From: Bacillota bacterium
GTDB lineage: Bacteria > Bacillota > Sulfobacillia > Thermaerobacterales > RSA17
Direction of reading: 5' to 3'
Assembly: GCA_017577485.1 (NCBI GenBank)
Contig: PKRI01000008.1
Location: 1 to 60,235 of the forward strand
Length of the DNA: 60,235 nucleotides
Position numbers and translations under genes: made by a program. How positions within the stretch are numbered: the stretch's first letter is position 1; each line of letters begins with the position of its first letter. The notes beneath the pieces were generated by a model, which was not told where the DNA came from, made no database searches, and saw only the letters and a program-made list of their open reading frames with translations. Positions 22,956-31,850 of this stretch are shown here, piece after piece.

Positions 22956-24605
22956 ATGCCCGTGAGGATCAGGGCGCGGGGCCTGCTGCGCCGGGGCGCG
23001 GTGCTGCTGACCGTGCTGGCGCTGGGGCTGGCCGCGCTGCCGGGGCCTGCCGGGGCCCAGACGGCCTGGAGCGAGTTCACGGACATCGCCGACCACTGGT
23101 CGGCGGATTATGTACGCAACCTGCTGTACACCGGTGTCATCAGCGTCCCCGAGGACGGGCGCTTCCGGCCCAACGACCCCGTGACCCGGGCGGACTTCGC
23201 CGCATGGCTGGCCGGGGCCATGGAACTGCAGCCCCAGGGCGATCCGGCCCAGGCTCCCTTCCGCGACTGGGATCGGGTGCCCGAGGACCTGCGGCCCAGG
23301 GTGCTGGCGGCCGTGGAGGCGGGGCTCATCACCGGCTTTCCCGACGGCACCTTCGGGCCCCAGCAGACCCTGACCCGCGCCCAGATGGCCCTCATCTTCG
23401 GCCGGGCGCTGATCCCCCTGGGCTATGAGCCTGAGGACCGTTACCGGGCCATCTTCCCCGACGGCGACCGGATTCCGGAATGGGCCTCCGACGCCACCGC
23501 CGCCGTCAAGGCGGGGGTGATCCAGGGCACGTACGTCAACGGCGTGTTCGCTTTCCATCCCCACGCCGCCGCCACCCGGGGCGAGGCCGCCACCATGATC
23601 GTCCGCTTCGTGGAGATCCGCATCGGCGTGCTGGGCCTGCCGCGGCCGCAGCCGCGGCCCGTGGCCATCCCCAGCAGGGCGGCCACCCTGGTCTACTACA
23701 TCGACGACGACAACGGCTATACCATGCTGCAGCGCCACGGCGACCGCCTGGACGGCGTCATCTTCTGGTCCTACCGCCTGGCCGACGCCGGCGGGACCGT
23801 GCAGGGCGGCGACCGCATGCGGGTCATGGCGTGGGCCCGCGACACCGGCAAGCCGCTCATCGCCCTGATCACCGCCCACGAGCGGGCCATCAACGACGCG
23901 TTCCTCTCGGACCCTGAAGCGCAGGCCCGCTTCATCCGCCACCTGGAGGGCCTGCTGGACAAGGGCTACAGCGGCGTCAACCTGGACTTCGAGTACGTGT
24001 CGGCGTCGCAGCGGGACAACTTCACGGCCTTCGTCGCCAGGGTCAGCAGCGCCCTGAAGGCCCGGGGAGCCCACCTGAGCCTGTCGGTGCCGGCCAAGAC
24101 CAGCGACAACCGCAGCAGCGACTGGAGCGGCGCCTACGACTACGCCGCCCTGAGCCGCCTGGTGGACTACATCGCCATCATGACCTACGACTACAGCTGG
24201 AACGGCGGGCCGGCCGGTCCCATCGGCCCCCTGCACTGGATGCGCAGCGTCCTGGACTACGCCGTCACCCAGATCCCGGCCGGGAAGATCCTGCTGGGCC
24301 TGCCCGCCTACGGCAGGGACTGGCCCGCGGGCGGCGGCACCGGCCGGGCGCTGACGGTGCGGCAGATCGAGAACCTTCTGGCCTTGAGGGGCATCACGCC
24401 CCGCTACGACGCCTCGGCCGCCGAGGCCACCTTCAACTACGTCGACGACCAGGGGCTGAGCCGCGTGGTGTGGTTCACCCCGGCCGAGGGCGTGGCGGCG
24501 AAACTGCGCCTGGTGGACCAGTACGGCCTGGGCGGTTTCGTCATGTGGCGCATGGGCCAGGAAGTGGACGCCTACTGGACCTCGGTGGGCCAGGTGATGC
24601 GCTAG
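22956..24605 (+). CDS. secreted SLH-domain glycoside hydrolase family 18 protein
   Basis: 549 aa. Signal peptide ~1-36 (Arg-rich start, hydrophobic core, 'GPAGAQT'). Three S-layer-homology-like segments follow (~37-230): 'FTDIADHWSADYVRNLLYTGVI', 'DGRFRPNDPVTRADFAAWL', 'GLITGFPDGTFGPQQTLTRAQMA', 'GVIQGTYVNGVFAF.P..AATRGEAATMIVRF'. The GH18 domain (~245-549) has the catalytic strand 'GYSGVNLDFEYVS' with Asp and Glu of the DxE motif, 'IAIMTYDYSWNGGPAGPIGP' and 'LPAYGRDW'. It resembles YaaH-type spore cortex/germination hydrolases, here anchored to the cell surface. ATG 22956 with GGGGAGGAG upstream. Confidence 0.88.
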   Translation: MPVRIRARGLLRRGAVLLTVLALGLAALPGPAGAQTAWSEFTDIADHWSADYVRNLLYTGVISVPEDGRFRPNDPVTRADFAAWLAGAMELQPQGDPAQAPFRDWDRVPEDLRPRVLAAVEAGLITGFPDGTFGPQQTLTRAQMALIFGRALIPLGYEPEDRYRAIFPDGDRIPEWASDATAAVKAGVIQGTYVNGVFAFHPHAAATRGEAATMIVRFVEIRIGVLGLPRPQPRPVAIPSRAATLVYYIDDDNGYTMLQRHGDRLDGVIFWSYRLADAGGTVQGGDRMRVMAWARDTGKPLIALITAHERAINDAFLSDPEAQARFIRHLEGLLDKGYSGVNLDFEYVSASQRDNFTAFVARVSSALKARGAHLSLSVPAKTSDNRSSDWSGAYDYAALSRLVDYIAIMTYDYSWNGGPAGPIGPLHWMRSVLDYAVTQIPAGKILLGLPAYGRDWPAGGGTGRALTVRQIENLLALRGITPRYDASAAEATFNYVDDQGLSRVVWFTPAEGVAAKLRLVDQYGLGGFVMWRMGQEVDAYWTSVGQVMR

Positions 24606-24662
24606 CCGGGGCTGCCCAGGCCCTGCGCCGGCCCCGCGGGGCGCCTGCAGCACGCGGGGCGC

Positions 24663-26108
24663 CTAGAACGTGATCCGGGCCCGGTCGGTCTCCACCAGCC
24701 GCAGGATCATCTCCTCGCGGCCCGTGACGGCGTTGTAGTAGAGGAGGAACCGGTCCTCGCCCAGGGTGCCCAGCACCTCCCAGGCCAGCACGTGGCGTCC
24801 CGAGGGCAGGGGGATTACCGCCTGGCGCACACCCTGGACCTGCAGCAGCGGGCCGGCCAGGCCCCGGGCGTCGTCGCCGCTCAGGGCCGGCTCGGGCAGC
24901 CGCCGGCCGGGGTCCCGATTGAGCCAGTAGGCCGACGCGTCGTAGCCCAGCACCCGGCCCTCCCCGTCCAGGGTGACCTTGACCAACTCGGGGTAGAAGC
25001 GGATCCCGCCGCGCTCGGGCACCAGCGAGAAGGTGACCCGGCCGCTCTCCCACACCCACCCGGTTTCGACGAACCCGTCGAACCCGCGCTGGCTAAGGAA
25101 GTCAGCGGCCCGGTCCCGCAGGCGGCCGGGGTCGGCGCCGGCGGCTTCACCCGGGGCGCCTGGGCGCCCCTGATCGCCCGCGCCGCCGGTACCGGCGGGC
25201 TCGCCGGGGCCCTCCTGTCCCGTTTCCGCCAGGAACCACAGCACGCGGCCCCCCGCCCGGGACACGTAGGCCAGCACCCGCCGCAGGCCGGCCGTGGGCG
25301 CCGGCCCGTCGTCCTGGGGCTCCAGGGTGACGGCGTAGGCGGGCACCGGTCCCGGGACCAGGTCGTTTTCCACCGTGGCCCGCCAGCGCCCGCCGCCGGG
25401 GCCCGACAGGAACTCCGCCGCCCGGCGGGCGGCCTCGTCGGCGTCCACCGGCGGGCCCAGGTCGCTGCGGGGCTGCGGCCGCAGGTTCTGCTCCGAGAAG
25501 GGGCCGTCGTAAATCAGCGCCGGCACTTCCTGCAGTTCCCGGTCCAGTTCCTGGAGGCTGCCGGGGACCGATGAGGCCGTCTGGGCCGAAGCGGTGCCGT
25601 CGCCGGCGGCGGCTTCGGTCCAGCGGAAGCCGTCCTCCAGGGCCCGGCGGCGGATGCGGGCCAGGTCCTCCATAAGGCCCGCGGCCTGGGACTTCAGTTC
25701 CGCCAGGGTGGTCCACGCTTCATCGCCGGGGGCCTGCCCGGCGGCCAGGCCTTCGGCCAGCACGTAAGCGTAGTCCCCGGCCTGTGCCAGGAACTGATGG
25801 CTGCGCTGGAGTTCCAGGCCGACCGGCAGCGCCGCCAGCGCTTCCTGGGCGGCCTGAGCCTCGGTCTGGACCCGGGTCAGGATCACCGCCTGGTGCATGG
25901 GGCTGCCGCTGGCCAGGGCCTTGGCCAGCAGCGTCTCCAGGTTTTCCACGTGCTCCACCAGGGCAAAGAAGGCCCGCTGGTAGCCGGCTTCAAGCTGGTT
26001 GGCGGCCCGGCTGGCCTGGTCCCGCTGCTGGAACCCCCAGAGCGCGGCCAGCACCGCGGTCAGCGCCAGGGCTGCCGCCGCGATCCAGGCTGCACGCTGC
26101 CGTGTCAC
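24663..26108 (-). CDS. ypeB: germination protein YpeB
   Basis: 481 aa. N-terminal membrane anchor ('AAWIAAAALALTAVLAALWGF'), a long helical region ('LEAGYQRAFFALVEHVENLETLLAKAL', 'TRVQTEAQAAQEALAALPVG') and C-terminal PepSY-like repeats ('ARRAAEFL', 'GLRRVLAYVSRAGGRVLWFLAE', 'FYPELVKVTLDGEGRVLGYDASAYWLN'). YpeB is needed for SleB stability and localisation in spores. The sleB homologue lies directly upstream on the same strand. The GTG at 26108 has GAGGAGG upstream. An Ala/Gly/Pro-rich linker lies near nt 25110-25215. Confidence 0.9.
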   Translation of the reverse strand: MTRQRAAWIAAAALALTAVLAALWGFQQRDQASRAANQLEAGYQRAFFALVEHVENLETLLAKALASGSPMHQAVILTRVQTEAQAAQEALAALPVGLELQRSHQFLAQAGDYAYVLAEGLAAGQAPGDEAWTTLAELKSQAAGLMEDLARIRRRALEDGFRWTEAAAGDGTASAQTASSVPGSLQELDRELQEVPALIYDGPFSEQNLRPQPRSDLGPPVDADEAARRAAEFLSGPGGGRWRATVENDLVPGPVPAYAVTLEPQDDGPAPTAGLRRVLAYVSRAGGRVLWFLAETGQEGPGEPAGTGGAGDQGRPGAPGEAAGADPGRLRDRAADFLSQRGFDGFVETGWVWESGRVTFSLVPERGGIRFYPELVKVTLDGEGRVLGYDASAYWLNRDPGRRLPEPALSGDDARGLAGPLLQVQGVRQAVIPLPSGRHVLAWEVLGTLGEDRFLLYYNAVTGREEMILRLVETDRARITF

Positions 26109-26195
26109 GTGACCCGATGCCTCCTCACTGCCCCCGGGCGGCCGCCCGGATCCGCCCACCGCTCCCGGCCGCCCGGCGCCGGCTGCCGGCCTGCG

Positions 26196-26906
26196 CTACC
26201 GGGCGAACACGTGGTTGCCGATGCGGACGATGATCTGCCGCGTCCACACCCAGGGGCTCACCGGCTTCGACGGGTTCCAGAAGTACAGGGCGCCCCACGA
26301 GGGATCCCATCCGTTGAGGGCCTGCTCGGCAGCCCGGTAGGCTTCGGCGCTGGGGGTGCGGCGCCAGATCAGGCCGTTGCTGACCGACTCGAAGGCGTGG
26401 GGCTGGTAGATGACGCCGCTCAGCGTGTTGGGGAACTGGGGGTGCCGGACGCGGTTCAGGATCACCGCCGCCACGGCCACCTGGCCGGCGAAAGGCTCAC
26501 CGGTGGCTTCGGCCGCCACCACCCGGGCCAACAGATCCAGGCTGCCGTCGCGAGCGGTGGGGGTGGAGCCGCTGTAGGCCTGGGCGGCACCCCGGGCCAG
26601 GCCCAGGGCGGCCCAGGTGGCCGGGCCCACCACGCCGTCGGGGGTCAGGCCGTTGCGCTGCTGGAAATAGACCACGGCGCGGTAGGTCTCGGCGCCGTAA
26701 TATCCGTCGATGGGACCCTGGTAGTAGCCCCAGGAGCGCAGGCGCCACTGGACGTCCCTTACGTCCTGTCCCGTGCTGCCCCAGTAGAGGGTGGGCCGCT
26801 GCTGGGTCCAGGCCGGGTCAGGCTTGATCGACAGCAGCAGCGCGAAAGCCAGTGCCGCCGCCAGGGAGGCCGCCGCGGCCCGCCGGGCGAAAGACCTGTT
26901 GTTCAC
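26196..26906 (-). CDS. sleB: spore cortex-lytic enzyme SleB
   Basis: 236 aa. Signal peptide (~1-34), a PG_binding_1 domain (~40-105: 'GSTGQDVRDVQWRLRSWGYYQGPIDGYYGAETYRAVVYFQQRNGL') and the SleB/CwlJ hydrolase domain (~120-236: 'LLARVVAAEATGEPFAGQVAVAAVILNRVRHPQFPNTLSGVIYQPHAF', with the catalytic Glu in 'AAEATGE'). It is a lytic transglycosylase that breaks down cortex peptidoglycan during germination. GTG start at 26906. Followed by ypeB, the standard sleB-ypeB order; in Bacillus this operon is sigma-G dependent, but I see no clear sigma-G site here. Confidence 0.95.
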   Translation of the reverse strand: MNNRSFARRAAAASLAAALAFALLLSIKPDPAWTQQRPTLYWGSTGQDVRDVQWRLRSWGYYQGPIDGYYGAETYRAVVYFQQRNGLTPDGVVGPATWAALGLARGAAQAYSGSTPTARDGSLDLLARVVAAEATGEPFAGQVAVAAVILNRVRHPQFPNTLSGVIYQPHAFESVSNGLIWRRTPSAEAYRAAEQALNGWDPSWGALYFWNPSKPVSPWVWTRQIIVRIGNHVFAR

Positions 26907-26977
26907 AGGAACCGTGAGCCTCCGGGCGGCGTCGTTACCGGTCGGGGCAGCCGATTCGAAACCCGGGAGGTGCTGCG

Positions 26978-27529
26978 GTGTTGCAGCCGATGGTCTTCCG
27001 CCGCGCCTGGCGGGCAGCCGCGGTCGCGCTGGCCCTGCTGCTGGCCGCCTGCGGCGGCGGCTCTTTCGACGCCCAGGGACTGCTCTTCGACTATCCTGAA
27101 GATTTTCAGCAAGCCGAAGGAACGTCGCGCTCGCTGCTGATCCTCAAGTCGTCCCGTCCGGAACAGGGTGTGCTGACCGTGGCCTGGAAGGAGGGCGGCC
27201 AGCCCGACGCCGCCCGGCTGCTGGCCGCGGCGCTGGGGGCGCTGGGGGCCGACGAGGACGCCTTCGACGACCGGTCGCTGGAAACCATCGAGTTCACCCG
27301 GGTGCCGGGGGCTACCGCCCACTACGTGGAGATGCGGCTGCGGTCGTCGGCCCAGCCCGAGGCGGACGGTTACTTCGCCCGCCTGATGGTGCTGGAAGCA
27401 AGCAACGGCTTCGGTTACATCGTCGCCCACACGGTGCCGGCCGAGCACCGCGACGACGCCGGGGTCGAGCGAACCTGGGACCAAGTCCAGACCAGCCTCC
27501 GTTTCGAAACGCAGAACGCCCGCAACTGA
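26978..27529 (+). CDS. lipoprotein of unknown function
   Basis: 183 aa. Lipoprotein signal 'VALALLLAACGGG' with the acylated cysteine near residue 25. The rest ('FDAQGLLFDYPEDFQQAEGTSRSLLILKSSRPEQGVLTVAWKEGG', 'GYIVAHTVPAEHRDD..ERTWDQVQTSLRF') resembles PsbP/DcrB-like beta-sandwich lipoproteins in length and pattern, but I cannot assign it firmly. GTG at 26978 with GGGAGG 7 bases upstream. Divergent from sleB with 71 bases between starts. Confidence 0.6.
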   Translation: MLQPMVFRRAWRAAAVALALLLAACGGGSFDAQGLLFDYPEDFQQAEGTSRSLLILKSSRPEQGVLTVAWKEGGQPDAARLLAAALGALGADEDAFDDRSLETIEFTRVPGATAHYVEMRLRSSAQPEADGYFARLMVLEASNGFGYIVAHTVPAEHRDDAGVERTWDQVQTSLRFETQNARN

Positions 27530-27543
27530 GCGGCACGGCGCCG

Positions 27544-29178
27544 TCAGTCGCCGTGGCGCTCGAAATAGGTGGCGATGACGTCGGCCAGGTACTTCATGGC
27601 CCGCTCGGCGGACTCCCGGGCGTTGGTGTGGGTGCCCACCTCGAAGAGGATCACCCGCGGGCCCAGGTCCTGGTTGTAGTTGTTCTTGGCGTTGAAGATG
27701 CCCCGGAAGAAGCCGGGGTACTTCTCGTCGGCGATGGCCTTGAGTTCCCGGGCGAACTCCAGGTTCTGCGCCCGGTTGGGGTTCTGGCGCCCCACCACCG
27801 CCCGCAGCCGCGTCACGCCCTGGCCGTCGATCTCCCCGGCGTAGAAGTTGGGGTCGGGGATGGCGTCCCGATGAATGTCGATGACCACCGCCGGCCGCTG
27901 GTCCAGGTGCTCCAGGATGGTGCGCCGGGACCGGCGGTAGGCGCCGCGGTCGTGGGGCAGGTGCAGGGTCTCGTCGTGGATGACCCTGAAGCCGTGCTCC
28001 TCCAGGTGCCTGGCCAGGGCGGCGCCCACCTTGTGAATGCCGCCCGCGCCGTTGGTGATGGCGGTGCCGTCGCTGGGCACGTACGACTCGTCGTTGTGGC
28101 TGTGGATGATCAGGGCGACGCGGCCCCGACCGCCGTCCGAACCCTCGCCCCCGCCCAGGGCCCTGGCCAGCCAGTCCAGGAGCCCGGCCGACGTGGCCCC
28201 GGGGTCCCCCGGGCCTGCGTCCGTGGTGTCCCCGGCGGCGGAGGCCGTCACGGCGTCCCCGGGCACCGGGGCCACCGGGCCCAGGTCCCGGGCCACGGCG
28301 GTGTCGCCCACCACGCGGATGACCTCATAGAGCCGGTTGTCGGCGTCGATCCACTGGTCGCCCGCCGACATGGGCAGCGCCGAGGCGGTGACGGGGTCTC
28401 CCGTCTCGTCGATCATCCGGTAGATGCGGTCGCCGATGTGTTCGGGCAGTTCGGGGCCGTAGACGCGGGCGGCGGCGGCCACGCTGCCGGCCACCAGCGC
28501 CGCCGAGATGCCCAGGCCCAGGAACGAGGCGGTCCAGACGCTGCCGCCGGCGGCGGCTCCCTCGCCGGCGGCCTCACCGCCGGCCTCACCGCCGGCCCCC
28601 GCCCGGCGGGCCTGGCCGCCTTCAGGTGCCGGCGCCCCGCCGCGGCGGCGGGCGAAGTACTCGCGGGTTTCGCCCACCAGTTCCGCCAGGGCCACGGCCA
28701 GGACGCCGGCGATGATGGTGGAATCGAAGGCGCCGCCGCCGCCCAGGGCCGCGTAGGCGCCCCGGGTGCCGCGGGCGGCGGCCATGATCGCATAAGCCAT
28801 GTCGGCCAGCGCCACGCCGCCGACGCCGGCGATGAAGGAAGCGCGGCGTGAGCGGCCGCTCAGGTACCCGACCACGCCGGCCACCAGGCCGGACAGCCAC
28901 AGGGGGTCCACGTCCAGCAGCATCTCCTGGGTGGGCTCCGGCGGCAGCAGCTGCTCGGCGGCGAACACCGCCGCGCCGGTGATCAGGGCCGCCGTGACCC
29001 CCCGGATTTTCTCGTAGGCCTGGTCGGCGGTTATGATCAGGTAAGCGGCGACGCCCAGGGGGACCAGAAAGCCGGCCAGGTCGACGCGGATGCCCGCCCC
29101 CAGGTTGACGTTGGGGATGAAGGGCGCCACGAACATGGCGCCCAGCAGCACCAGCGCCGCCGTGTCGGTGAGGCGCAT
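27544..29178 (-). CDS. DUF1614-like membrane domain fused to a SpoIIP-type amidase/endopeptidase
   Basis: At least 544 aa. Residues ~1-175 hold several membrane helices in the DUF1614 pattern ('LGAMFVAPFIPNVNLGAGIRVDLAGFLVPLGVAAYLI', 'FDSTIIAGVLAVALAELV'). A linker, another membrane helix (~213-235) and the SpoIIP-like domain (~345-544) follow: 'VALIIHSHNDESYVPSDG', 'VVIDIHRDAIPD', 'VVGRQNPNRAQNLEFARELK', 'VILFEVGTHTNARESAERAMKYLADVI', with zinc-site His and Glu residues. SpoIIP cleaves septal peptidoglycan during engulfment. The ATG at 29178 is the first standard start but lacks a ribosome binding site; the frame continues 29 codons upstream with a good membrane helix to an ATC (29265) that has GGGAGG 8 bases before it. 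Confidence 0.75.
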   Translation of the reverse strand: MRLTDTAALVLLGAMFVAPFIPNVNLGAGIRVDLAGFLVPLGVAAYLIITADQAYEKIRGVTAALITGAAVFAAEQLLPPEPTQEMLLDVDPLWLSGLVAGVVGYLSGRSRRASFIAGVGGVALADMAYAIMAAARGTRGAYAALGGGGAFDSTIIAGVLAVALAELVGETREYFARRRGGAPAPEGGQARRAGAGGEAGGEAAGEGAAAGGSVWTASFLGLGISAALVAGSVAAAARVYGPELPEHIGDRIYRMIDETGDPVTASALPMSAGDQWIDADNRLYEVIRVVGDTAVARDLGPVAPVPGDAVTASAAGDTTDAGPGDPGATSAGLLDWLARALGGGEGSDGGRGRVALIIHSHNDESYVPSDGTAITNGAGGIHKVGAALARHLEEHGFRVIHDETLHLPHDRGAYRRSRRTILEHLDQRPAVVIDIHRDAIPDPNFYAGEIDGQGVTRLRAVVGRQNPNRAQNLEFARELKAIADEKYPGFFRGIFNAKNNYNQDLGPRVILFEVGTHTNARESAERAMKYLADVIATYFERHGD

Positions 29179-29336
29179 GCGGTCCAGGACCCGCTGGGCG
29201 ACGCCCAGGAAAATCAGCGCGGCCAGGCCGACGATGATGACCTGCCCGATGGGTAAGGAAGCGATGGCGTGGGCCTCCCATCAGACGTGAGATGCTGGAT
29301 GCGTTCGGGCGTAGATTGCCCGGGGACGGGAGTTTT

Positions 29337-30578
29337 ATGAACGCCGCCGGTGAAGCCCTGAAGGCCCGCCTGAAGGAGTTCGCCCGCAGCATCGGGGTGG
29401 TGCGGTTGGGCGTCACCACCGCCGAGCCCTTCGATGCCCTGGCCTGGCTGCTGCGGGCGCGGCAGGCGGCGGGCCTGGCCAGCCCCTTCGAGCCCTCCGG
29501 CGACGCCGGGTACCGCTGCGACCCGTCCCGCTGGCTGCCCGGCGCCCGCTCGCTGATCTCGGTGGCGGTCAGTTACCGGGTGGCCGCTCCCTTTGCCACG
29601 CCGCCGGCCAGGACGGCGCGGGCCGGCCGCCCGGCCAGGACGCCGCGGGCACGCCTGGCGCGGGGACCGCTGCGGGGCTGGATCTCTCGCCACGCCTGGG
29701 GACGCGACTACCACGCGGTGGTGGCCGGGAAGCTGGACCGGATCCAGGCGTGGCTGGCCCGGGAGGTTCCGGGGGTCCGGTGCCGCGCTTTCGTCGACAC
29801 CGGGCCGGCGGTGGACCGGGCGGTGGCCGAGCGGGCCGGCGTGGGTTGGATCGGCCGCAACTGCTCCCTGATCGTGCCCGGCGCCGGCTCGCTGGTGGTG
29901 CTGGGCACGCTGGTCACCACCGCGGACCTGCCGCCGGACCCGCCGGCGGCACCGCCGGGAAGCGAGTGCGGCGACTGCGACTTCTGCCTGCGGGCGTGTC
30001 CCACCGGCGCGCTGATGGGTCCCCACGAGCTGGACCCGCACCGCTGCCTGTCCTACGTGACCCAGATGCCGGGACCGGTGCCGCCGGCCTTCCGTGAGGC
30101 CATGGGCAACCGCATTTACGGCTGCGACACCTGCCAGCAGGTGTGTCCCAGGAACCGCGACCTGGCCGAACTGGGCGACGCCGGCTTCGTGCCGGCCTCA
30201 CCCTGGGAAACCCACCCCGACCTGGTGGGGCTGCTGACGCTGTCGAAGCGGGAGTTCGAGGACCTGTACGGGCGCCGGGCCTCGGGCTGGCGGGGCCGCA
30301 AGACCCTGCAGCGGAACGCGCTGATCGCCCTGGGCAACGCCGGTCCCGCGGCGGCCCCGGCGGTGGGCCTCATCGCCCGGATGCTGCTGGACGATGTGCG
30401 CCCCGAGATCCGCGGCGCGGCGGCCTGGGCCCTGGGCCGCATCGGCGGCGGCGAGGCGCTGGACGCCCTGCGCCGGGCCCTGGAAGCCGAATCCGACGCC
30501 GGGGTGCGGGAGGAGATCCGGGCGGCCCTGGCGGCTGCGGAGGGCGTGCTCCCCGGCGGCGGGCAGGGGCGCCCGTAA
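29337..30578 (+). CDS. queG: epoxyqueuosine reductase
   Basis: 413 aa. It reduces epoxyqueuosine to queuosine in tRNA, using cobalamin and two [4Fe-4S] clusters. The N-terminal domain has 'RCDPSRWLPGARSLISVAVSY', 'AFVDTGPAVDRAVAERAGVGWIGRN'. Cluster ligands are in 'ECGDCDFCLRACPTGAL' and 'YGCDTCQQVCPRN'. The C terminus carries HEAT-like repeats ('LIALGNAGPAAAP', 'IRGAAAWALGRIGG', 'VREEIRAALAA'). A Pro/Arg/Ala-rich insertion occurs near nt 29580-29660. The ATG at 29337 was preferred over ATG 29292 because GGGAG lies just upstream; the short extra segment is not conserved-looking. Confidence 0.92.
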   Translation: MNAAGEALKARLKEFARSIGVVRLGVTTAEPFDALAWLLRARQAAGLASPFEPSGDAGYRCDPSRWLPGARSLISVAVSYRVAAPFATPPARTARAGRPARTPRARLARGPLRGWISRHAWGRDYHAVVAGKLDRIQAWLAREVPGVRCRAFVDTGPAVDRAVAERAGVGWIGRNCSLIVPGAGSLVVLGTLVTTADLPPDPPAAPPGSECGDCDFCLRACPTGALMGPHELDPHRCLSYVTQMPGPVPPAFREAMGNRIYGCDTCQQVCPRNRDLAELGDAGFVPASPWETHPDLVGLLTLSKREFEDLYGRRASGWRGRKTLQRNALIALGNAGPAAAPAVGLIARMLLDDVRPEIRGAAAWALGRIGGGEALDALRRALEAESDAGVREEIRAALAAAEGVLPGGGQGRP

Positions 30579-30659
30579 GCGGCGGGCCGGGCACGGCGGG
30601 CAGCCGCCAGGGGTGTTGCGCCCCATGCGGCGGAGGCGGCGCCCCGCGTCGCGCCGGCG

Positions 30660-31850
30660 TCAGGGGGCGAAGCGCAGGGTCTCCGTGCGCTCCAGCGCGC
30701 CGGCGATCAGCGGCTCGATATCCAGGGGGGCTTCCACGGCCCGGGCCTGTTCCGGCCGCGGTCGGGTGACGGGATTCTTCGGCACGAAGAGGGCGCAGCA
30801 GTCCTGGTACGGCAGGATCGAAGTCTCGTAGGTGCCGATCCGCCGGGCCATCTCCACGATCTCCGTCTTGTCGAAGCCGACCAGCGGCCTGAGGACGGGC
30901 AGCGCCGCCACCTCGCCGATGGTCTGCAGGCTCTCCAGGGTCTGGCTGGCCACCTGCCCGACGCTTTCCCCGGTGACCAGCGCCAGGGCGCCGTGTTGGG
31001 CGGCCAGGCGCTCGGCGATCCGGAACATCATCCGCCGCATGATGGTGACGATCCACTGGGGCGGGCAGTGGCGGCTGATGGCGGTCTGCACGTCGGTGAA
31101 GTGCACCACGTGCAGGTTCAGGGGACCGCCGTAGCGGGCCAGGATCCGCGCCAGGTCCACCACCTTCTCCCGGGACCGGTCGCTGGTGAAGGGGTAACTG
31201 TGGAAGTGGACGGCATCCACCTGCACGCCCCGCTTCATCATCATCCAGACGGCCACCGGCGAGTCGATGCCGCCCGACAGCAGGGCCAGCGCCCGGCCGC
31301 TGGAGCCCACCGGCAGGCCCCCCGGGCCTGCGGCGGTCCGCGCGAAGACATACGCCGCATCGTCGCGGACCTCGATGTGGACCGTCACGTCGGGGTCGCC
31401 GAGGTCCACGGCCAGGCCGCGCCCCGGCGGCGGGTCGGCCAGCAGGGCCGCGCCCACCCGGCGGTTGATGTCCATGGACTGGTAAGGGAAGCGCTTGTTG
31501 GCGCGGCGGGCCGCCACCCGGAAGGTGGCCGGGCCCGGCGGCCGGTCCGAAAGCGCGCCCCGGAGTTCGTCCCGGGCCGCGGCGATGACGGCGTCCAGGT
31601 CCAGGGGGACCCGGCGCACCGGGCTGAAGGACACGATGCCGAAGACGCCCTCCAGCCGGCGCTGCATCTCCGCCCAGCCCACCGGCGCCTCGGCGAACAG
31701 CCTCCCGTGCTCCCGCCACACCCGGCCGCCTATCGGCTTCAGCGCCAGGCGCACGCGGTCGGCCAGGCGGCGCTCAAAGGCCGGGCGGTTGCGTCCCTTG
31801 AGGCCGATCTCCCCGTAGCGGATCAGGACCAGGGTGGTTTCACCGGTCAC
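30660..31850 (-). CDS. thiI: tRNA 4-thiouridine synthase / thiamine sulfur-transfer protein ThiI
   Basis: 396 aa. N-terminal ferredoxin-like and THUMP domains ('LVLIRYGEIGLKGRNRPAFERRL', 'RRVPLDLDAV', 'RFPYQSMDINRRVGAALL') followed by the PP-loop adenylation domain ('ALALLSGGIDSPVAVWMMMKRGVQVDAVHFHSYPFTS', 'GESVGQVASQTLESL', 'QDCCALFVPKNPVTRP'). It lacks the C-terminal rhodanese domain, like ThiI of most Gram-positive bacteria. The GTG start overlaps the iscS stop (GTGA), so sulfur transfer from the desulfurase is a likely partnership. Confidence 0.95.
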   Translation of the reverse strand: MTGETTLVLIRYGEIGLKGRNRPAFERRLADRVRLALKPIGGRVWREHGRLFAEAPVGWAEMQRRLEGVFGIVSFSPVRRVPLDLDAVIAAARDELRGALSDRPPGPATFRVAARRANKRFPYQSMDINRRVGAALLADPPPGRGLAVDLGDPDVTVHIEVRDDAAYVFARTAAGPGGLPVGSSGRALALLSGGIDSPVAVWMMMKRGVQVDAVHFHSYPFTSDRSREKVVDLARILARYGGPLNLHVVHFTDVQTAISRHCPPQWIVTIMRRMMFRIAERLAAQHGALALVTGESVGQVASQTLESLQTIGEVAALPVLRPLVGFDKTEIVEMARRIGTYETSILPYQDCCALFVPKNPVTRPRPEQARAVEAPLDIEPLIAGALERTETLRFAP

